DNA of 64,000 nucleotides from Symsagittifera roscoffensis (GCF_963678635.1 NC_087071.1:33034141-33098140); one strand, 5' to 3'. Positions 12,579 to 27,600 are shown, numbered from the stretch's first letter. Notes: generated by a model not told the origin, from the letters alone. Numbers and translations are program-made.

Positions 12579-13272
12579 TCAGCACGACTCTTCGAATGGA
12601 ATGTTGAGATGTGTTATTCCTGTTTCATAATCACAACTACTAGACGGTAAAAGTTTGATTGTCGAGAATCGGTTTTGATTATCAGGTTTCAGAATACTCG
12701 AATCACTATGACTCAAATTCCGAGCATTGACAACAGTAAACCCCTGCGTGCTATGCAAATCTAAACTTCGTTGTTTTTTCTCGAGCGGCTTTCGGTCCAC
12801 TTCTAAACTACTGTATTGTTTTGAACAGATTAATAGATTAATCTTTTCACTCGTTTCAGGATCTTCAAGTTCAATTATTTTATGATCTTCAGATGCATCT
12901 GTAACCGGTTCAATTTGAATAACGACATTTGGTTGATTCGAATTCGTTCCTAATGAAGAAGCTATTGTTGTGTTTGTTTTAATTTGTTTTTCCGGATCTC
13001 CCGTATTTTTTTCGCAATCGGTTTCGTCGTTTTCGGCAACGCCTATTGTATTCGGAGGTGTAATTGTATGACCACCGTCGGAGTTATTCGCGTCCCCGTG
13101 TTCTTCGGAAAGCGACAACCATGTTTTATTGTTGTCGTTTTTCCGACTGCTGCTGCTTGTTTTCCCACTTAATTTCCGAACAAAAGGGTACGTCTCAGGC
13201 GCTTCCACTGCTCGGGCTTCCGAGCTCTCGTCGTCTCCTTCGCGCTCGGTGACATTCGGGGAGGTCGATGAC
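12579..13272 (-). CDS. Kv2 exon 15 of window (terminal, with stop)
   Basis: 694 bp. Acceptor CTTTCAG before 13272. Enters in phase 2 with [11 protein letters not shown] and ends ...NIPFEESC followed by a stop at 12579-12581. The product is polar and acidic, rich in Ser/Thr/Asn/Asp, with no domain that I recognise; it would be the distal cytoplasmic tail of the channel. The upstream exon and this one join in frame. The ORF starting at an internal Met (13208) is part of this exon and not a separate gene. Confidence 0.85.
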
Positions 13273-16200
13273 CTGAAAGAAAAACCGACTAGCTTCGAAT
13301 CTCCGTTGCAAGCATGTTCAACCGCATAGCGAAATTGGAGATTTTGTTATGAGAAAAGCATTGGAAATAGAATTGGAATTTTCCATGGGGGTTTCCAAAA
13401 AACAACTTCGCTTTCTTAAAAACAGCGTCTTAGTTTCTTTAAGTTGAGCAAAATTAGCAAAAAAGTCTGATTTTCGAAAAAACGGGACCCTGTTTTGGAA
13501 AGTTTGACCAAAAAATTGTGTTTTTTTCGACACGTGCCTCCCCAGTAAAATTTTTGTTTTGTATATAAATGATCCAAGACTATCAGTTAATAAAAATAAC
13601 GAAGTAATTCATAATTACTGACCTTAAGGCTCCCGATTGCGTTGTTGGAGTGGGCGATGACTCATCAACGCCAGCTGCAATTGTGACGTCATGAGGACTC
13701 TCGGGGGGTAGTGACACGACACGACTCTGTTTGATCAGTTTAGTCATCCGAGATATAGACTGAAATAAACAGACGTGAACAGAAGTTTTTTTGACACATT
13801 TGACCAAACTCGTATTCAAGAAGAGAAAGTATGCCGATAATTTAACCCAAACCCGAAATTCCTCCTCAACTTCCTTGAGCCATAACTTTCCAGCCAAAAA
13901 TTTTTATACAATAATGAATAAATGTCTTACTTTGCGATGTTTGTCGAAACTTCTCTTTGTCCAGTGCATACTGTCTTCGTAGTTGATTGAGAGAGAGGCT
14001 GACTGGCGTGGCTTCTTCTTAGATGATGATGATGCTGATGATGGGGGAAGGAGGTTTGACCTTTCAGACTGGTCCGAAGCTGAAAGAAATTTTTAAAAAA
14101 AACATTACAAGTTATGATGAACTATTAGAGTATAAGGACAGTTCGGGCTTTAATTGCAAGCTCGATTTGACAGCAATCCAGCGATCCTATAAAATGAAGC
14201 ACGATTAGATTTTGTGTCATTTTTGTTCGATTTTCCAAAAGTTTCTGGTTGTTATCACAGACGAAGATTGGAGCTGGTTTTATGGCATCATTAGCGGATT
14301 TAGCGGGGGGGGGAGGGGGGCTTCTCCCTCAAGGAATCGACCCCCTTAAGAATTCGACCCTCAGCCAACCCAAAGGGTCCCCCTTTTGTACTTTTTTGAG
14401 ATATGCATTTTTGGCTGACTGACTTTGAATTTTTTTAAGACGCCAATATATACTAACTTTAAGGGGGGATTGCGCGCCAAAAAACGCAACTTTTTGGTCA
14501 AAACTTCCAAAGAGTACCTAAACACGCCTTTTTTGGCCTGTTTGTATAAAATTTTGCTTGCGGCGCAAAAAATTTGGTAAGAACAGGAATGATTTTGCTA
14601 AAGAATTGGGAGAGCTCGGAAAATCAATATGGTTCACTATATTAAAAAAATGAAAAAGAGCTGACGAAAATTTCGATACTGTTTTCAAAATCTACCCCTC
14701 CCTCGAGAAAATCCTGGACCCGCCCCTGTATGATATGATTATCATAAAAACACTTCTTTCAAATAGTTATTTTTTCAGCGTCGCACTCCGAAAAAAAATA
14801 TATATGATTTTAATGAAGCAGGATTGTCTCAGATATTCATCATAACTAAGGTAAAAAAAATGTATAAACGATGATTTTAATTGATGATTTTTGATTTTTG
14901 ATTTTTTGATTTTTAATTTTTTAAACTTAAATTTAACTCAAAACAAAAAATAATGATGCAACGACTATTCAGAAAGGATATTTTGAAAAAAAATTAACTT
15001 AATCGATATTTAAAGCCCTAAAAGATCCTCATAAAAATCTGAAAACCTCCACTGTATTGAAAAGGCAATTTTTCAAATTTCTAAAAAAAAATTGAGTATT
15101 GTAATTAATAATAAATTTTTTTCATAATTTCGTTCTCTTTGTTGCTTACTCAAAGTTTAGGCATTGCTTGTTGTTTACAAATGTTTTGTCGTGTGTAGTA
15201 AAATGGATTTTTTTGTTTATAGCAGCATATATTGTTGTCGAAACAAAATTATATTGCTTCATTGAAAATCAATTCTTTTTGTTAAATGTAGCGGTTGTTA
15301 TGCGTATTAGACATTCGTTTTTTTTTTCTGAAAATACTATTTTTTTGGTCGGAAAATCAACCTTTTTAGATCCAAAAAACCCGTGAAGTCAAGACAATTT
15401 AATTAAGTTATAGATTTTGTTGTTTTCCGTTATTGTTCGTCGGCGTCGTTTTTTTGTGATGAAAATTTTTTACATCTAAAAAGTAATTAATTTCAGTTTT
15501 TAGTTTTCAATTAGTAAATAAGTGATGGATTGAATTTTTGAGGTAGCTATTATCAGATCAGTTTTGAGAATTTTATTTTTGAGCCGCGTACTCATGAGTT
15601 TCTGATGAACAGGCAAATAGGTCTTTTTGTAAACCCGAAAACGAAATCGTCGAAGGCTGCGAAACTAGGCTATCCCGAAGGCTTCATTAATTGAATGAAA
15701 AAAACGAACACATAACTGACAGATAATTCAGAAAGAAGGTTGAACACTCAAGAATACTGGAAAAAATTGATCAAAAATTGGTTTTTTAGCTTATTTGTGT
15801 TATTTAATAGTAGCTATTTTCTTAACAAAAATTCATTACGAGGCCAAACTGCGCACTTTGTGAATTGTAAGTGGATTCCGCATCAAAGACGCTCCTTTTG
15901 TTTATCACTAAGATGGATTTAGATGTGTTTAGATAAAGCACAATTATGAAAATGAAACACTATGATGTAGATAAAATTATATTTCCGATGCAGCAGTTAA
16001 ATGGGTAACTGTCTGACAATGTCTTGCAGCGGTATTCAGCCGCTCGCAGATTTTTGAGATTTCACATTTTAATTTCTTTTATGCAAAAACGTTTCTTTCG
16101 AAGTAATCTTTAAAGTGTGTTTATTACATTATGTATTAAAAAGCAACGCATGTTTTGACTTCAAAATAAACCCAGACCTGCTATCTATTTCGATATATTA

Positions 16201-18610
16201 CCACGAGAAGATCTTTTCAAAAGTTTCTACTAAAATGCTGAAGTCTTTTTTGTCTTAGAAATTTGTTTCTTAAAATTTGCACCGAGTATACTTTTGCGTA
16301 ATTTTATCATTCAAATATTGAAAATTTTATACAAGCAAATGCAGTGAAAATGATAGGAACATTTAAAAAAATTTTGTTCATTCCATTGATTAAAAATTAA
16401 AAGTTTCAACTTTTTTGTCCATTGACTGTACCAAATATTAGTTGCAAGCCACGACTTACTTAAAAATTTCATTGAGCAGAAAAAAAATTATGTAATAGTA
16501 GCTATTTTCTTAACAAAAAGTTCATTACGAGGCCAAACTATGCATTTTGTGAATTGTAAGCGGAATCCGCATCAAAGACGCTCCCTTTGTTCTTCTTTTG
16601 TTCTTTCATTTTCTTGAATCGTTCCAACGAAATTTTAGCAAGCTTAAGAACTTATCTCTGGAATCCAGGGTCATCCAGATAGAAAACTGTGCGCCTATCC
16701 AGTGCACAAATTGGCCTCGTAATGTTTGTTCGTGCTTTGTATGGTTTTTCCACAATTTTGGCTACATTTTGAAAAACTTGTTAGGGGTGAAGTGCGGTAT
16801 CAAACTTAGGCTCTATTGGCGATAATTCGGATATTGAAAATTTTTCTCAGAATCAAGAATAATTGATCTGAATACTTTTGGTTTTCACGCTGAGTTTGAT
16901 GAGAGGCTGACCTCCGAATCTAAAGAGAGGCTGAGTTTCCAGTTAAGCTTACTGCATTTTTAACGTTATTTTAGTTTTTACTATTTTCTTTTCTGCATTT
17001 TTCAATCTAATTCATTTTGATTTACTAAGAAAATTGTAACTTGAAAAAATAGAACAAAATTTCGGGGAAAAGATTATTATGATTTTTAATTTTGTCATTT
17101 TTTAGAACACTTTTTTTCTATTTGTGAATTTTCTCTCTGAAACCCTTGTGGTTGGAAACTTCTGTGCTACTTGCACATCAACTGGCTATCCTTGTTGATT
17201 TGAGTGGCTAGGTGAACTTACGTGTTACATCTATCGTCAACCCTTTCACATTACTCAGTCTTTTAGTGCACCCCTCCCCACTGCCACTTCTGTACAGAAT
17301 AGCTAAGGGCACATCGTCGGGTCTCCTTAAGAGGATCTTTTTAGCCAGTGGGTTGGCAGAGGTTTGAGGTTGTTGTGAAGGATGTTGTTGTTGTTGATAT
17401 TGTGATTGGGCTGAGTGTTTGTTGGATTGAGATAAAGGCGATGAGAATTTCTGGTGTGGTGGCATAAAAGGCTGAAAAACAACAAAATCAATCAATCAAC
17501 AAACAAAAGATGGAATTTTTTTTTGAAAATAACAACCAAGCATTTGTGCCATAAGCCGTGAATATTCGCCACTAATTATAGAATCATATAATTTGTAATG
17601 GCTAGATGTCTGGATGTCAATCCGATCGATGTCAATTTAAGAATTCACAAGGAGGGGAGGGAGTTATGCTTGCTAACATGAATCGTAATAAATTACAAAA
17701 ACTATAACCCGCTTGTATAAGTTATAACAATTACTAACCCTTTCCTGAGAACTCGAAGACTCGAACGCGAGTCTCTGTCTGTACCTCCGTCTATTTGTCC
17801 CTGCCGGAGTAACAAAAGCACCCCCTCTGCCCAACTCATGATCGGACCCTCCGCTATCTGTCGCTGTACTCCCCCCAAAACTCTGCTGCTCGTGCGACGG
17901 AACAACCCCCATTTTGGACACGGCTGAAGGTAATGAATGCTGATGGACAAATGACGGGTCTGAACACAAAATGAAACTATTTAATCAAACTTTTTTTTTG
18001 ATTTAGAAAAGTATTTTTTTAAACCTATTTATTACTTTTAAGAGCTCACTATCAACATTTATAATAGTAAGTTGTAATAAAATATCGCTGGTGATTTCAT
18101 AATATAGAGGTTTATCATAGCATACTTAACCATGAATCTATAATTTGAACAAACTTTTGAGATTTCTTTTTAATTATTTTTGGGATTTCTTTAACTAACA
18201 GACTTCCTGGTAAACTTTTTTTCTCTAATGCAAACAAACCATTTAGCTCTGTGCCCCTTGCAGTATTTCCACCACCACTAGTTCCAGATGTCCCCACCTC
18301 GCACAACCCTCCTCCTCCCCCTCGTCTCCTGAACCCGCCGCCACCAACAGCCTCGTCGAAAGAAGACTTTCTGCTTCCACTCCCAGCACCTCCTGTTTGA
18401 CCAGAGGATCCCCTCGTCCATCCCTGTTGACTAAAAAACAAGAATTCACTTAAGAAAATTGTCTTAAGAGATCATCCACTATGAATTCACTTAAGAGATC
18501 ATCCATTCCACAAGCAATTTTTTAATAAAAAAATAATTTAAATTAAGCACGAAATGACACTAATGAAATGATATTTGCTTTCCTTGACTGAGACCACAAT
18601 ATAAAACAAA

Positions 18611-18674
<64 letters not shown>

Positions 18675-21600
18675 GCAATCATAAAATATAATACTGTCAC
18701 GTGGTTCGAAAGCAAAAAATGAAGTGTAACGGTAGGGTGGGTGGGGGGGGGGGTTTAATATACTTTAAGCCCACCTTGATCTTTGGGGCGACCCTCCCCT
18801 TATTTCGTCTGTCGAGTGCTTCCTACTCGGGTGCTTGGGCGAGGGGGTCTTATTCAGGTTGATCAAACTAGTGCGTCTGCTATTTGAGTTGTTGCCGTCA
18901 TTTATCCCCGTGTCGCTTTTGCTCTTCTCGCTTAATTCATCGTCGGCTGCGTCTACACTGTGTATTGTGTACAGAAGCGGTCCCGGTGCTTTGCGGGTGA
19001 CCTAAAAAGTCAAATTCAATTCACTGTGAAAAGTCAAGTTTATTGAACAATGTTATGTACTGGTTGGTAATTTTATAATGGTAAGAAGTGACCTAGAATG
19101 GCAAGTTTTTCTTAAGTCAAAGTGAGCTTTGATTGTTTTGACAGATGAGAAATTGACCAATCAGCCGCGCACTTGAAACTTTGTGCCCAGTTTTGCATAA
19201 CATTTATAAATCCCAAATTTGATATCCTTTTTTTTTTAAATATGTTAAAAAATTTAGAAAAAAGCGATCGAAAAATTACTTTACCTTCGTGAGTTTTCTG
19301 TAGTTGACACTTGAGAAGTCGTGTTCGACCTGTCCGAATTCAGCCTCACTGGTCGCTATGCTAGCATGACTTGCATGACAGGAGTCCTCACTAGAGATGG
19401 AGTTGTGTCTCATTACAGCCGAAGGGGGGATGGTGGGGAAACTGCAGGGGTCAGCTGGGTTCGAACAGGGTCCCCCTGCACCTCCACCGCCACCGCCGTC
19501 ACTTTCCTGAAACAATTCGACCTAGTTCGATTGTAAACAAGGATAGCCGGTTACTGTGCAAGTAGCACTGAAAGTTCCGACCATCGTCTTTAGAAAATTA
19601 CGGTTTAGAAATTTTTTCCAAAGTTTTTTCTGCTCGGTGCAATAAAAAGATCTGACGTAGAAATATAATTTAGGCATATTGGACAATCATAGTAAAATAA
19701 GCTAATTGGGCAAAAGTTTTCGTAGAAAAATGACTGGAAAAATTTTAAAAAATAATAAATTTTTTTTTCTTCAAATGGTCGGAACAACAAGGATAGACGC
19801 TATTTCTGTGCTCAGAATAGCCCAAAATGTCCCTACCACATATTCATAAAACAACTGTCCAAAAATGTTATTATTTTTTTCAAACTAGTGTCGTTTTTTG
19901 TGCGTCGAAACAATTGTTTTCAATATTATTACGTTGGTATAAATAGAAGAAAGTTCAAGTATAATTAAGAGTAGTTATTCAAATCATAGTTATCAATTGG
20001 ATATACAACGTAGTTATAGTTTACGCCGTATCAAGTGTACCCAAGTTCTAACAAGGAAAGCCGGTTACTCTGCAAATAACACAGTCCGACCACAGTCTTA
20101 GAAAAATACAAAAAAAAAGTTGTTTTTTTTAATACAAATTCGTGTCGTTTTTTTCGGCATGTTGTGATAAAGAAATCTGAACGAAAAAATAAAATTTAGA
20201 CATATTTGAGACTCAAAGTAATATAGGTTATTTGGAAATTAAATTTTGGAGAGAAATGATTAAAAACGAAAAAAAAAAATTTATAAAAATTTGGAAAAGT
20301 TTCAAAAATTCCACATTTTTTTTGCAAATTTGTTTGAATTTTCAAGTTTTTAATTCCCAAAATTGCGCTAATAAAACTCCAGAAGAAACGACTTTCACTT
20401 GAACAAAATTAAAATATACGTTTTCTAGGCTGAAATTAAGCTTCAATAAGCTATTGTACGCATATACAGTCACTTATATCTGCAGAACAAAAATCAAAAA
20501 TTTCAAACCGGTTTTTCTCGATACTGTGAAAAAAAAATTCAAAATTTTCTATGTCGTTCAAATCACGACTGAAAGGGCTTCAATATGATATATCACTCAA
20601 CCCAGTCCGATGATTATTTGTGGTCCCTGGGTTATTTATGGAAAACAAGAAGAAAAAAACTAAAACACACCCGAATACAAAGTTCCTTCCCATTTTTCAA
20701 TTGGTCGGAACAATAATGCTTTCTGAAACAAGTTTTCCACAAATAAGAAAATTAATTCTCACATTTTAAACAAAAGCATCGTGCCTGTTTTTTTTTATAT
20801 ATCTGCAGCTTATAGTATGACAAGCCTGCAGATTATATTAAGCTTTTAAAGCATATTAATTACTTATTCATGATTTGAAATGAATCAGCTTTGAAGGCAG
20901 TCGAGTAAAAACGAAAAAAAAACTTTAAATTATATTTTGAGATCTACATACAGTTTTATATAATCAATTATTGAAAAGTTTTAATCAATCAAATTGTTTT
21001 TGAGTATTCTTGAAATATTTGATAAGTGAAAAAACTTCAAAACAAATCAAAAAGACAATTTTTTCGAAAGCTGTTTTTACAATAGTATGTGAACAAACTC
21101 GGTCAAATGTTACAGACCTGTCTCATAGCCACTAATTGTTGCAAATGCGAAGGCGAAGATAGATTAGGATCTTCATTTGAGAATGACCTCCTCACACCTG
21201 AGTGCACTCCACTAGCCCCCCCTGCACCTGATGATGACCCATCTGGGTTGAATCCCCCCGCTGACCCCAGAGAGGAACAGGGGTCAAAGTGGTGTTGACC
21301 TCCGCCGGGGGGCATGGGAAGGTGGACTGGGCCGTATTGGGTTGCAATCAAACCCATTGCGCCTGGAACGTCACATTTGTATTTGTTTCCTGAATGTCAT
21401 AAAAATAGAATGTGATTTCAATTATGGCGTCAAATTGTTTATATAAATATTTCATTGTATTTCTTAACACTCATTTTCATGTGAAACCTTTTGCTGAGAT
21501 GACCAGAGAACTTTCTTATAAATAAATTTTATTTTAAAAGCGGAGGAACCCTGAATATATTTTTAAATGGATATTTCCTTTTTTGATAAATTCGCGCAGT

Positions 21601-24600
21601 TTCGATTTTTTATGATCTGCGTTTAGACAGTTGTAAGCAGTTTCGATTGGGTTTTTTTGTCATCTTTTCAATTGAATCTAAACTTCTGAGTAAATTCAAT
21701 TTTGTTCGCGTAAATTTCCAATTTCCAATTTTTATTTCCAAATTGTTTTGTCCGCGTGATGCTAAATAAAATTATAGTCGATAAAAAAGAAAAGACGTTG
21801 GATCTTGTTAACTATTTTCCCCCTATTGCAATAGGGCGGTGGGGGGGGGGGTCAGTTAACAAGATCCAAAACATTAACACTAACTCGTTGTTTAATGTTT
21901 AAAACTAGTTTAAAATAGTGCCCACAGACCTATAGCTTTGTGTGTTTTGTTGATAGCCACTAGATCTCCAGACTGTGAGTTGGTGATGCTCGACTGGCTG
22001 ACGAATGAGCCGAAACTCTGTCGGCTGCATCCAGAGTCAGAGCCAGATCTTCCCCACTCTGAGGACCTGAAACCAGCCAAAAATGAATTAGATTTAGAAA
22101 AGTAGTTCGCTTAAAAATTAATTTCAAGTAAGTTCATTTTATATGTTAAATTAGTTAAAATGAATTAGCTTTAGAAAAGTAGTTTGCTTAAAAAGTATTT
22201 TCAAGTAAGTTCATTTTATATGTTAAATTAGTTATCTAAAAAATAACTAAATAAATCAACTTAAAAAAAATATATAAAAAATAGGTATATATTTTTTTGC
22301 CATCTTCCTCTTTCTTTTTTTTTCACTGTGGATGCAAATTTTAGAGCTAAAACTTACTGTAGAGCCAAAACTTGAAACAAATCATGGCGACAAAAAAATC
22401 AGTTTGAATGTTTTGCTTTTCATAATTTTTATCAAATGTTTTATAACTTGTAGAAAATAACGGAAATTTGAAACAACTAGCAACTATTTCTAACTATTAT
22501 TTAAGTTGCGCTTCATTCGGCCGCAGATTCAAAAGTCAGCTTCAAATTGGGGACGGAAAGACTCTTTTTGGACCAAGTTAACATCCTCTCCCCCCCCCCC
22601 CCCCCCCCCCCCTCCCAAATCCAAATCCGTTTAGGCGGGAGGATGTTAACTTGGTTCTGAGCTCAAATTTTCATCAGCCAATCAGAATAGAGCATTTTAC
22701 ATGCAGCGCTAAGTAGATTTAAATTAAAATGAACGCTGGGGTGGAGTATCTTAACTTGGTCTATTGGGGGGAGGTTGTTAACTTTATCCCTCTTTTTTTT
22801 CAAATTGTGCACTGTAATCAAAATCGTTATCGAAGAGACCGAATGTTATTTTAGTTTTGTTATTTTGTTTTCTGTTAATTTAAGTTGTTTTGCTATTTAC
22901 ATTGTTTTATGTTATTTTATATTGTTTAATTTATTTTACCTGGTTTCATTGAAACTTATAATGAATTTATTTCTTTTCTTTTAGTTATATGATATAACCT
23001 TCCGACTCGCTGTAGGTTCAAGTCGCTGTGACCCCGGAGGGAGGTGCTTCCTCTCCTCAGAAGGAGGTTCTTCAGGCTGTTACTCCTCGGAGTGAGGCAG
23101 CTGCGAGTGGATCTGGCACTTGCTGAAAACAAGATCGTCAACATCAAACCATATTTCAGCCTATAGTTGGATATTGATTTAAACATTTGTATCATCTGCA
23201 GTAGCGGATTTAGGGGGGGGGGGCAGACACCCCCCTCTGGGACTTGACCCCCTGCCGACCCAAAGGATACCCCCTTTGTACCGTTTTGAGATATCAATTT
23301 TTGGCTGATTGCCCTTAAAAAGCTATACTGATTTTGAGGGGGGGTGGGCGTTGAAAAAAACACAATTTTGTTTTTCTCGAAAAAATGCCTTTTTGCCCCT
23401 TTTTTCAAAAGTTTGCCCGCGACGCAGAAAATTTTGTCTAATTAGGGTCTCTATATTGGTTTGGGAGTGTTCACTTTGGTCGACCTAAAAAAAAGGTAGT
23501 CAAAATTTTCAATTTTTTTAATGAAAATCCGCCCCCACCCCCCTCGAGAAATTCCTAGATCCGCGCCTGATCATCTGTATTTTATTATTAAACTCAATTT
23601 ATTAAGTTTAAAAATTGATATAATTTTCATTTTGGAGTATTCGGCCGAACTTTTCCGCAGTTAACAGAAAATGAATGGAACTAAATTGAAAGGTAATTTT
23701 TCATGATTTGGCAAGGCGTTTTCTTGTCAGAACTTGATTGTGCTTAGATATTTAACCAATGAGGTAGATATTTTTATATCTATACTTAAATAGTCAACCT
23801 CTGAATGCTTAACTTAGAAAAACATTACCAATAGAGCTCTCCAAAACTTACTTGTTCGTCTAATTTTCAGCCTCTCCTTTGCCGCTTCCGCTGAAAAAAA
23901 ATTAAATTAATCTCAAAAACAGCTGCAGTCATAAAATCGATGGGGCTCAACCACCTAATCACCCAAAGGGTCCCCCTTTGGTACTATTTTAGGACATCCA
24001 TTTTGGGTCAGCCAAGATTAACTTCGGTGCCAATGCACAGTAAAATTGAAAACCCAATTTTCTGGCAAAAAATTTTCAAAAAATACCCTCTAGTATGAAA
24101 TTTTGTTCCTTATTTTTCGTAAACTCTTGCGGAAGTTTCATAGAGACATTCGATCAATAATTACACAAAATAATGACTTCTTACAGAGTCCGGCTGTTTC
24201 TAGAATAGCGTCTAGGAATGTGTCTGTTTTTGAATTTGCATCCCAATTGATACTCTGCAGACTCCCATCCTTCTTAGCCTTCTCCATCACAGCCCGCCTC
24301 TTGGCAGCTTTTTCACGCCGCTTCTGAAAAAAAAACAGACAAGATTTTGTATATTTATTTGCAGCCAAGCTGATTTTAAAGCATAACAAGCCTGCAAACT
24401 TTTATATGACAACTAAACAAGGGCCTGATGACAAATTCGCGATTAAACGACGACATGCAAGTTCACAAGAACGACTGAACATACGGTACCTACTCGCAGA
24501 TTTTTTTTCATCTCAAGTTTTTCAACCAAAAATGTTTTTAATATGTTAAGGTTTTATTTCAGCCAATGTTTTAAAAGATGTCCATATCGCTATTTTTTCA

Positions 24601-27600
24601 ACATTAAGGCTTTTTTAGCATCAAGGATTTTTAAGATTTTTGGTAGACTGCAAACCTTTTATCATTGAAGAAATTTTTTAGCATTAAGGATTTTGAAAGC
24701 CTTTTCGAATACATTATATGGCTTTTGTAATTGGTCGGTTTTGTGTTTATGTAGAAAATTATTTGATCTACTTAAGAATCCCCTTTTCAAGAAAGGGGGG
24801 AAATTTGTTAAGTAGATTAAGTCAGTCAAACTTTTGATCAATCAGATTGCAGACTTTTTCTGAATCCTCAAAACAAGCTCTTCTGATTATTTATTGTATT
24901 TATTTATAGGGGTGGAGATTCTTTAGTAGTAATCATAGGTGGGGGAAATATTTTTATTTATATCCAAACTAGTTTAATTTCAACGAGGATAGTCGGTTAC
25001 TGTGCAAGTAGCACAAAATATCGCGACCATAGTCTTAAAAGATTCAAGAAAGATTTTTAAAAAAATAGTGTCTTTTTTTCTGCGTGTGATAAAATGATCT
25101 GAACAAATTTGGAAAAAAATCACTAGAATATCGAAAACAAATCGAAAAGTATTTCTTCTTATTCCAGTTTTTTTATGTTTTTTAAATTTTTTAAATTTTT
25201 GATTTCAAAAGGTTGCTAAAAAGTTCAAAAAACGAATTTACTCCAATAAAATAAAGATTTACGGCTTAAATAAATCTTTTGTGAGCTTTTAAGGTAAAAA
25301 AGCAAATGTAGTCTGCTCACTCGCTTAATTCGCTCAAAATTAGATCAGAAATCAAACTTTTAATCCGGTTTTTCTCGACAGTGGGAAATTTTTTGGAAAT
25401 TTTTAATTTCGTTCGAATCACGATTGAAAGAGTTTTAACATGATAGCTGACTCAACTAGCTCCAATGATTATTTTTGTTAGCTGATTTTCCGTGGAAACA
25501 AAAGAAAAAGAATACAAGGATGGCTGGTTACTGTGCAAATAGCTCAAGATGTTCCGACCACAGTATTGAAAAAAATACGATAATGTCTTCTCAAATTGGT
25601 GTCGTTTTTTTTGCATGGTTTGATAAAAAAAAATCTGAACGAAAAATAGAACTCAGGCATATTTGAGAGTCATAAAAAAGTTTAAAAAAACTAAAACACA
25701 ACAGAAAAAAGTTCCTCATTTATTATGACTACTATGATTATGTAAAATGATGTATGAGTGTTAAATATGAGTGTGACTAAACCTGCCGAATTATAAAACA
25801 GCCGGAAATGAACTGCCCGCATCCAGTTTCAAGCGTTAATAATCGATTATATTACGATTTTAGTACCAGTCTTACTAAAATTGAGAAACAATCAATTTTA
25901 ATCATTTAATAATCGATTATAATCTCTCTTTTTAAAATCAAATTATAGTTAATTATAGTCCATTATAATCGATTATAATCGTTTATTTTTTCGCTTATTT
26001 TTCGAGACAACTATAATCAATTATAATTGATTATAATCCATTATTTTTATTCAAAATTCTAATTCATTAGTTTTGCACAAAAATTCATTATAATCGATTT
26101 TAATTGATAATAACACTTTTTGTTTGTCCATTTTGTCTTCGAAGTTGCCTCTAAATTGTTTATACTTTATGCTTTTTGTAGACGTTGGTTCCTATGAAAA
26201 ATGAGAAAATTGTTTCTAAAGTTTTCCAATCAATTCAAATTTACAATGTTTTTTTTTAATTCTTCCCCAATAAAGTTGTTTTGTGATGCATATTTTAGGC
26301 TTTTTTAACCACCAAAACATCAGCAAGATTCATTCAGTTTCATGATTGATTCGGAAGATCTATTTTTCATCTACCGCGGGAACCTTTCCACTAATATGAA
26401 AGGATCTCTATGAAACTTTTGTTTCGTGGTAAAACTTTGTGTTCAGATGAACCCAAGTGTTTAAGAGATCTCTCTTTTAGAGAGTTTCTTATTGACATAA
26501 ATATAACAACCACAAAATATTATTCGAATATAGTTTTGAATTGACAAAATTTTGCAATATAAGAGATTATAATCGATTATAATCGATTATAGTTGATTTT
26601 AAGGGTTTTTTGTAAGAACTATAATCAAATATAATCGATTATAAGAGATTATAATCCCTTGGAAAATATCACGATTATAATCAATTATAAATACTTTGAA
26701 CACCTAATTTTGGTAATTATAATCAATTGTAATTGTCAAAAAATCATCATAATAATCCTTTATAATCGATTACCTACGCTAAACTTGGATGCGGGTGAAT
26801 ATATAAAACATGAGAAACAGTTGCGTCATATATGCTGAAGTTGCGACTATTACGCTATTAAAACTATTACTCAACTGTTACATCATTATTATATAACAAC
26901 TCCGAAATTTTTGGTTGGTTTATGTGGTAGCTGATTTTACACTTCGGCCTGTTTACATTACCAATGTTAGTAATTTAAAGTGTTTTGTGACCTGTTCCCG
27001 GTAGAATTCACTGAAGTTGTTGACGATGATAGGGATGGGGAGTGCAATGACCAGCACTCCACAGATGCAACACAGAGCCCCCACTATCTTCCCGTAGAGA
27101 CTCTTCGGGTACACGTCACCATACCCTGAAAGAGAGAAACTGTTTCACTAAAATGGAAACTTAAAATTATTCATCGATTCTGTCCCATTATAGCCACCCA
27201 AGCAGGGGCGGATTTGAGGGGGTCGCCCTTCTTTAGGAATTCGACCCACTGCCGACCCAATGGGTCCCACCTTTGGCAGTATTTTAGGAAATCCAATCTT
27301 GGCTGGCAGACACTAAAATTTTTCTAAAGGCGCATATGGCACCAATAAACACTAATTTTGATGGGGGGCGTTTTTTGGCCGTTTTTTATAAAGGGGCTAT
27401 TTTCTATGGGGGGGGGGGGGGGGGGGGGGGGTTGGGGCTATAATAGGAAAGGAAAGATCAAATATTTTATGACAGGAATTATGGCATCACAATTTTTATC
27501 TCAATTCGATTCTTCAATTTGTTGCTACTAAAAAATTCAAATATAAAGGGAATTCTTTAGCCAGCTGAAAAGAAAATTGAAGTAATAGTGGCAGGTTGAT

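Larger units (their letters stand above)
14080..17221. other. Kv2 intron (3.1 kb) with MITEs
   Basis: Intron between exons 12 and 13. It holds a hAT-like MITE (14291-14728) and a CATTACGAG MITE (16523-16724), plus a fragment of the latter at about 15834-15915. The rest is AT-rich; the small plus-strand ORFs (15168, 15740, 16598) have no recognisable features. Confidence 0.7.

Noticed and set aside
22775-22984. Hydrophobic 69-codon ORF resembling a membrane peptide
   Set aside because: T-rich intron sequence gives Phe/Leu/Ile by chance; it overlaps a MITE end and a Kv2 intron.
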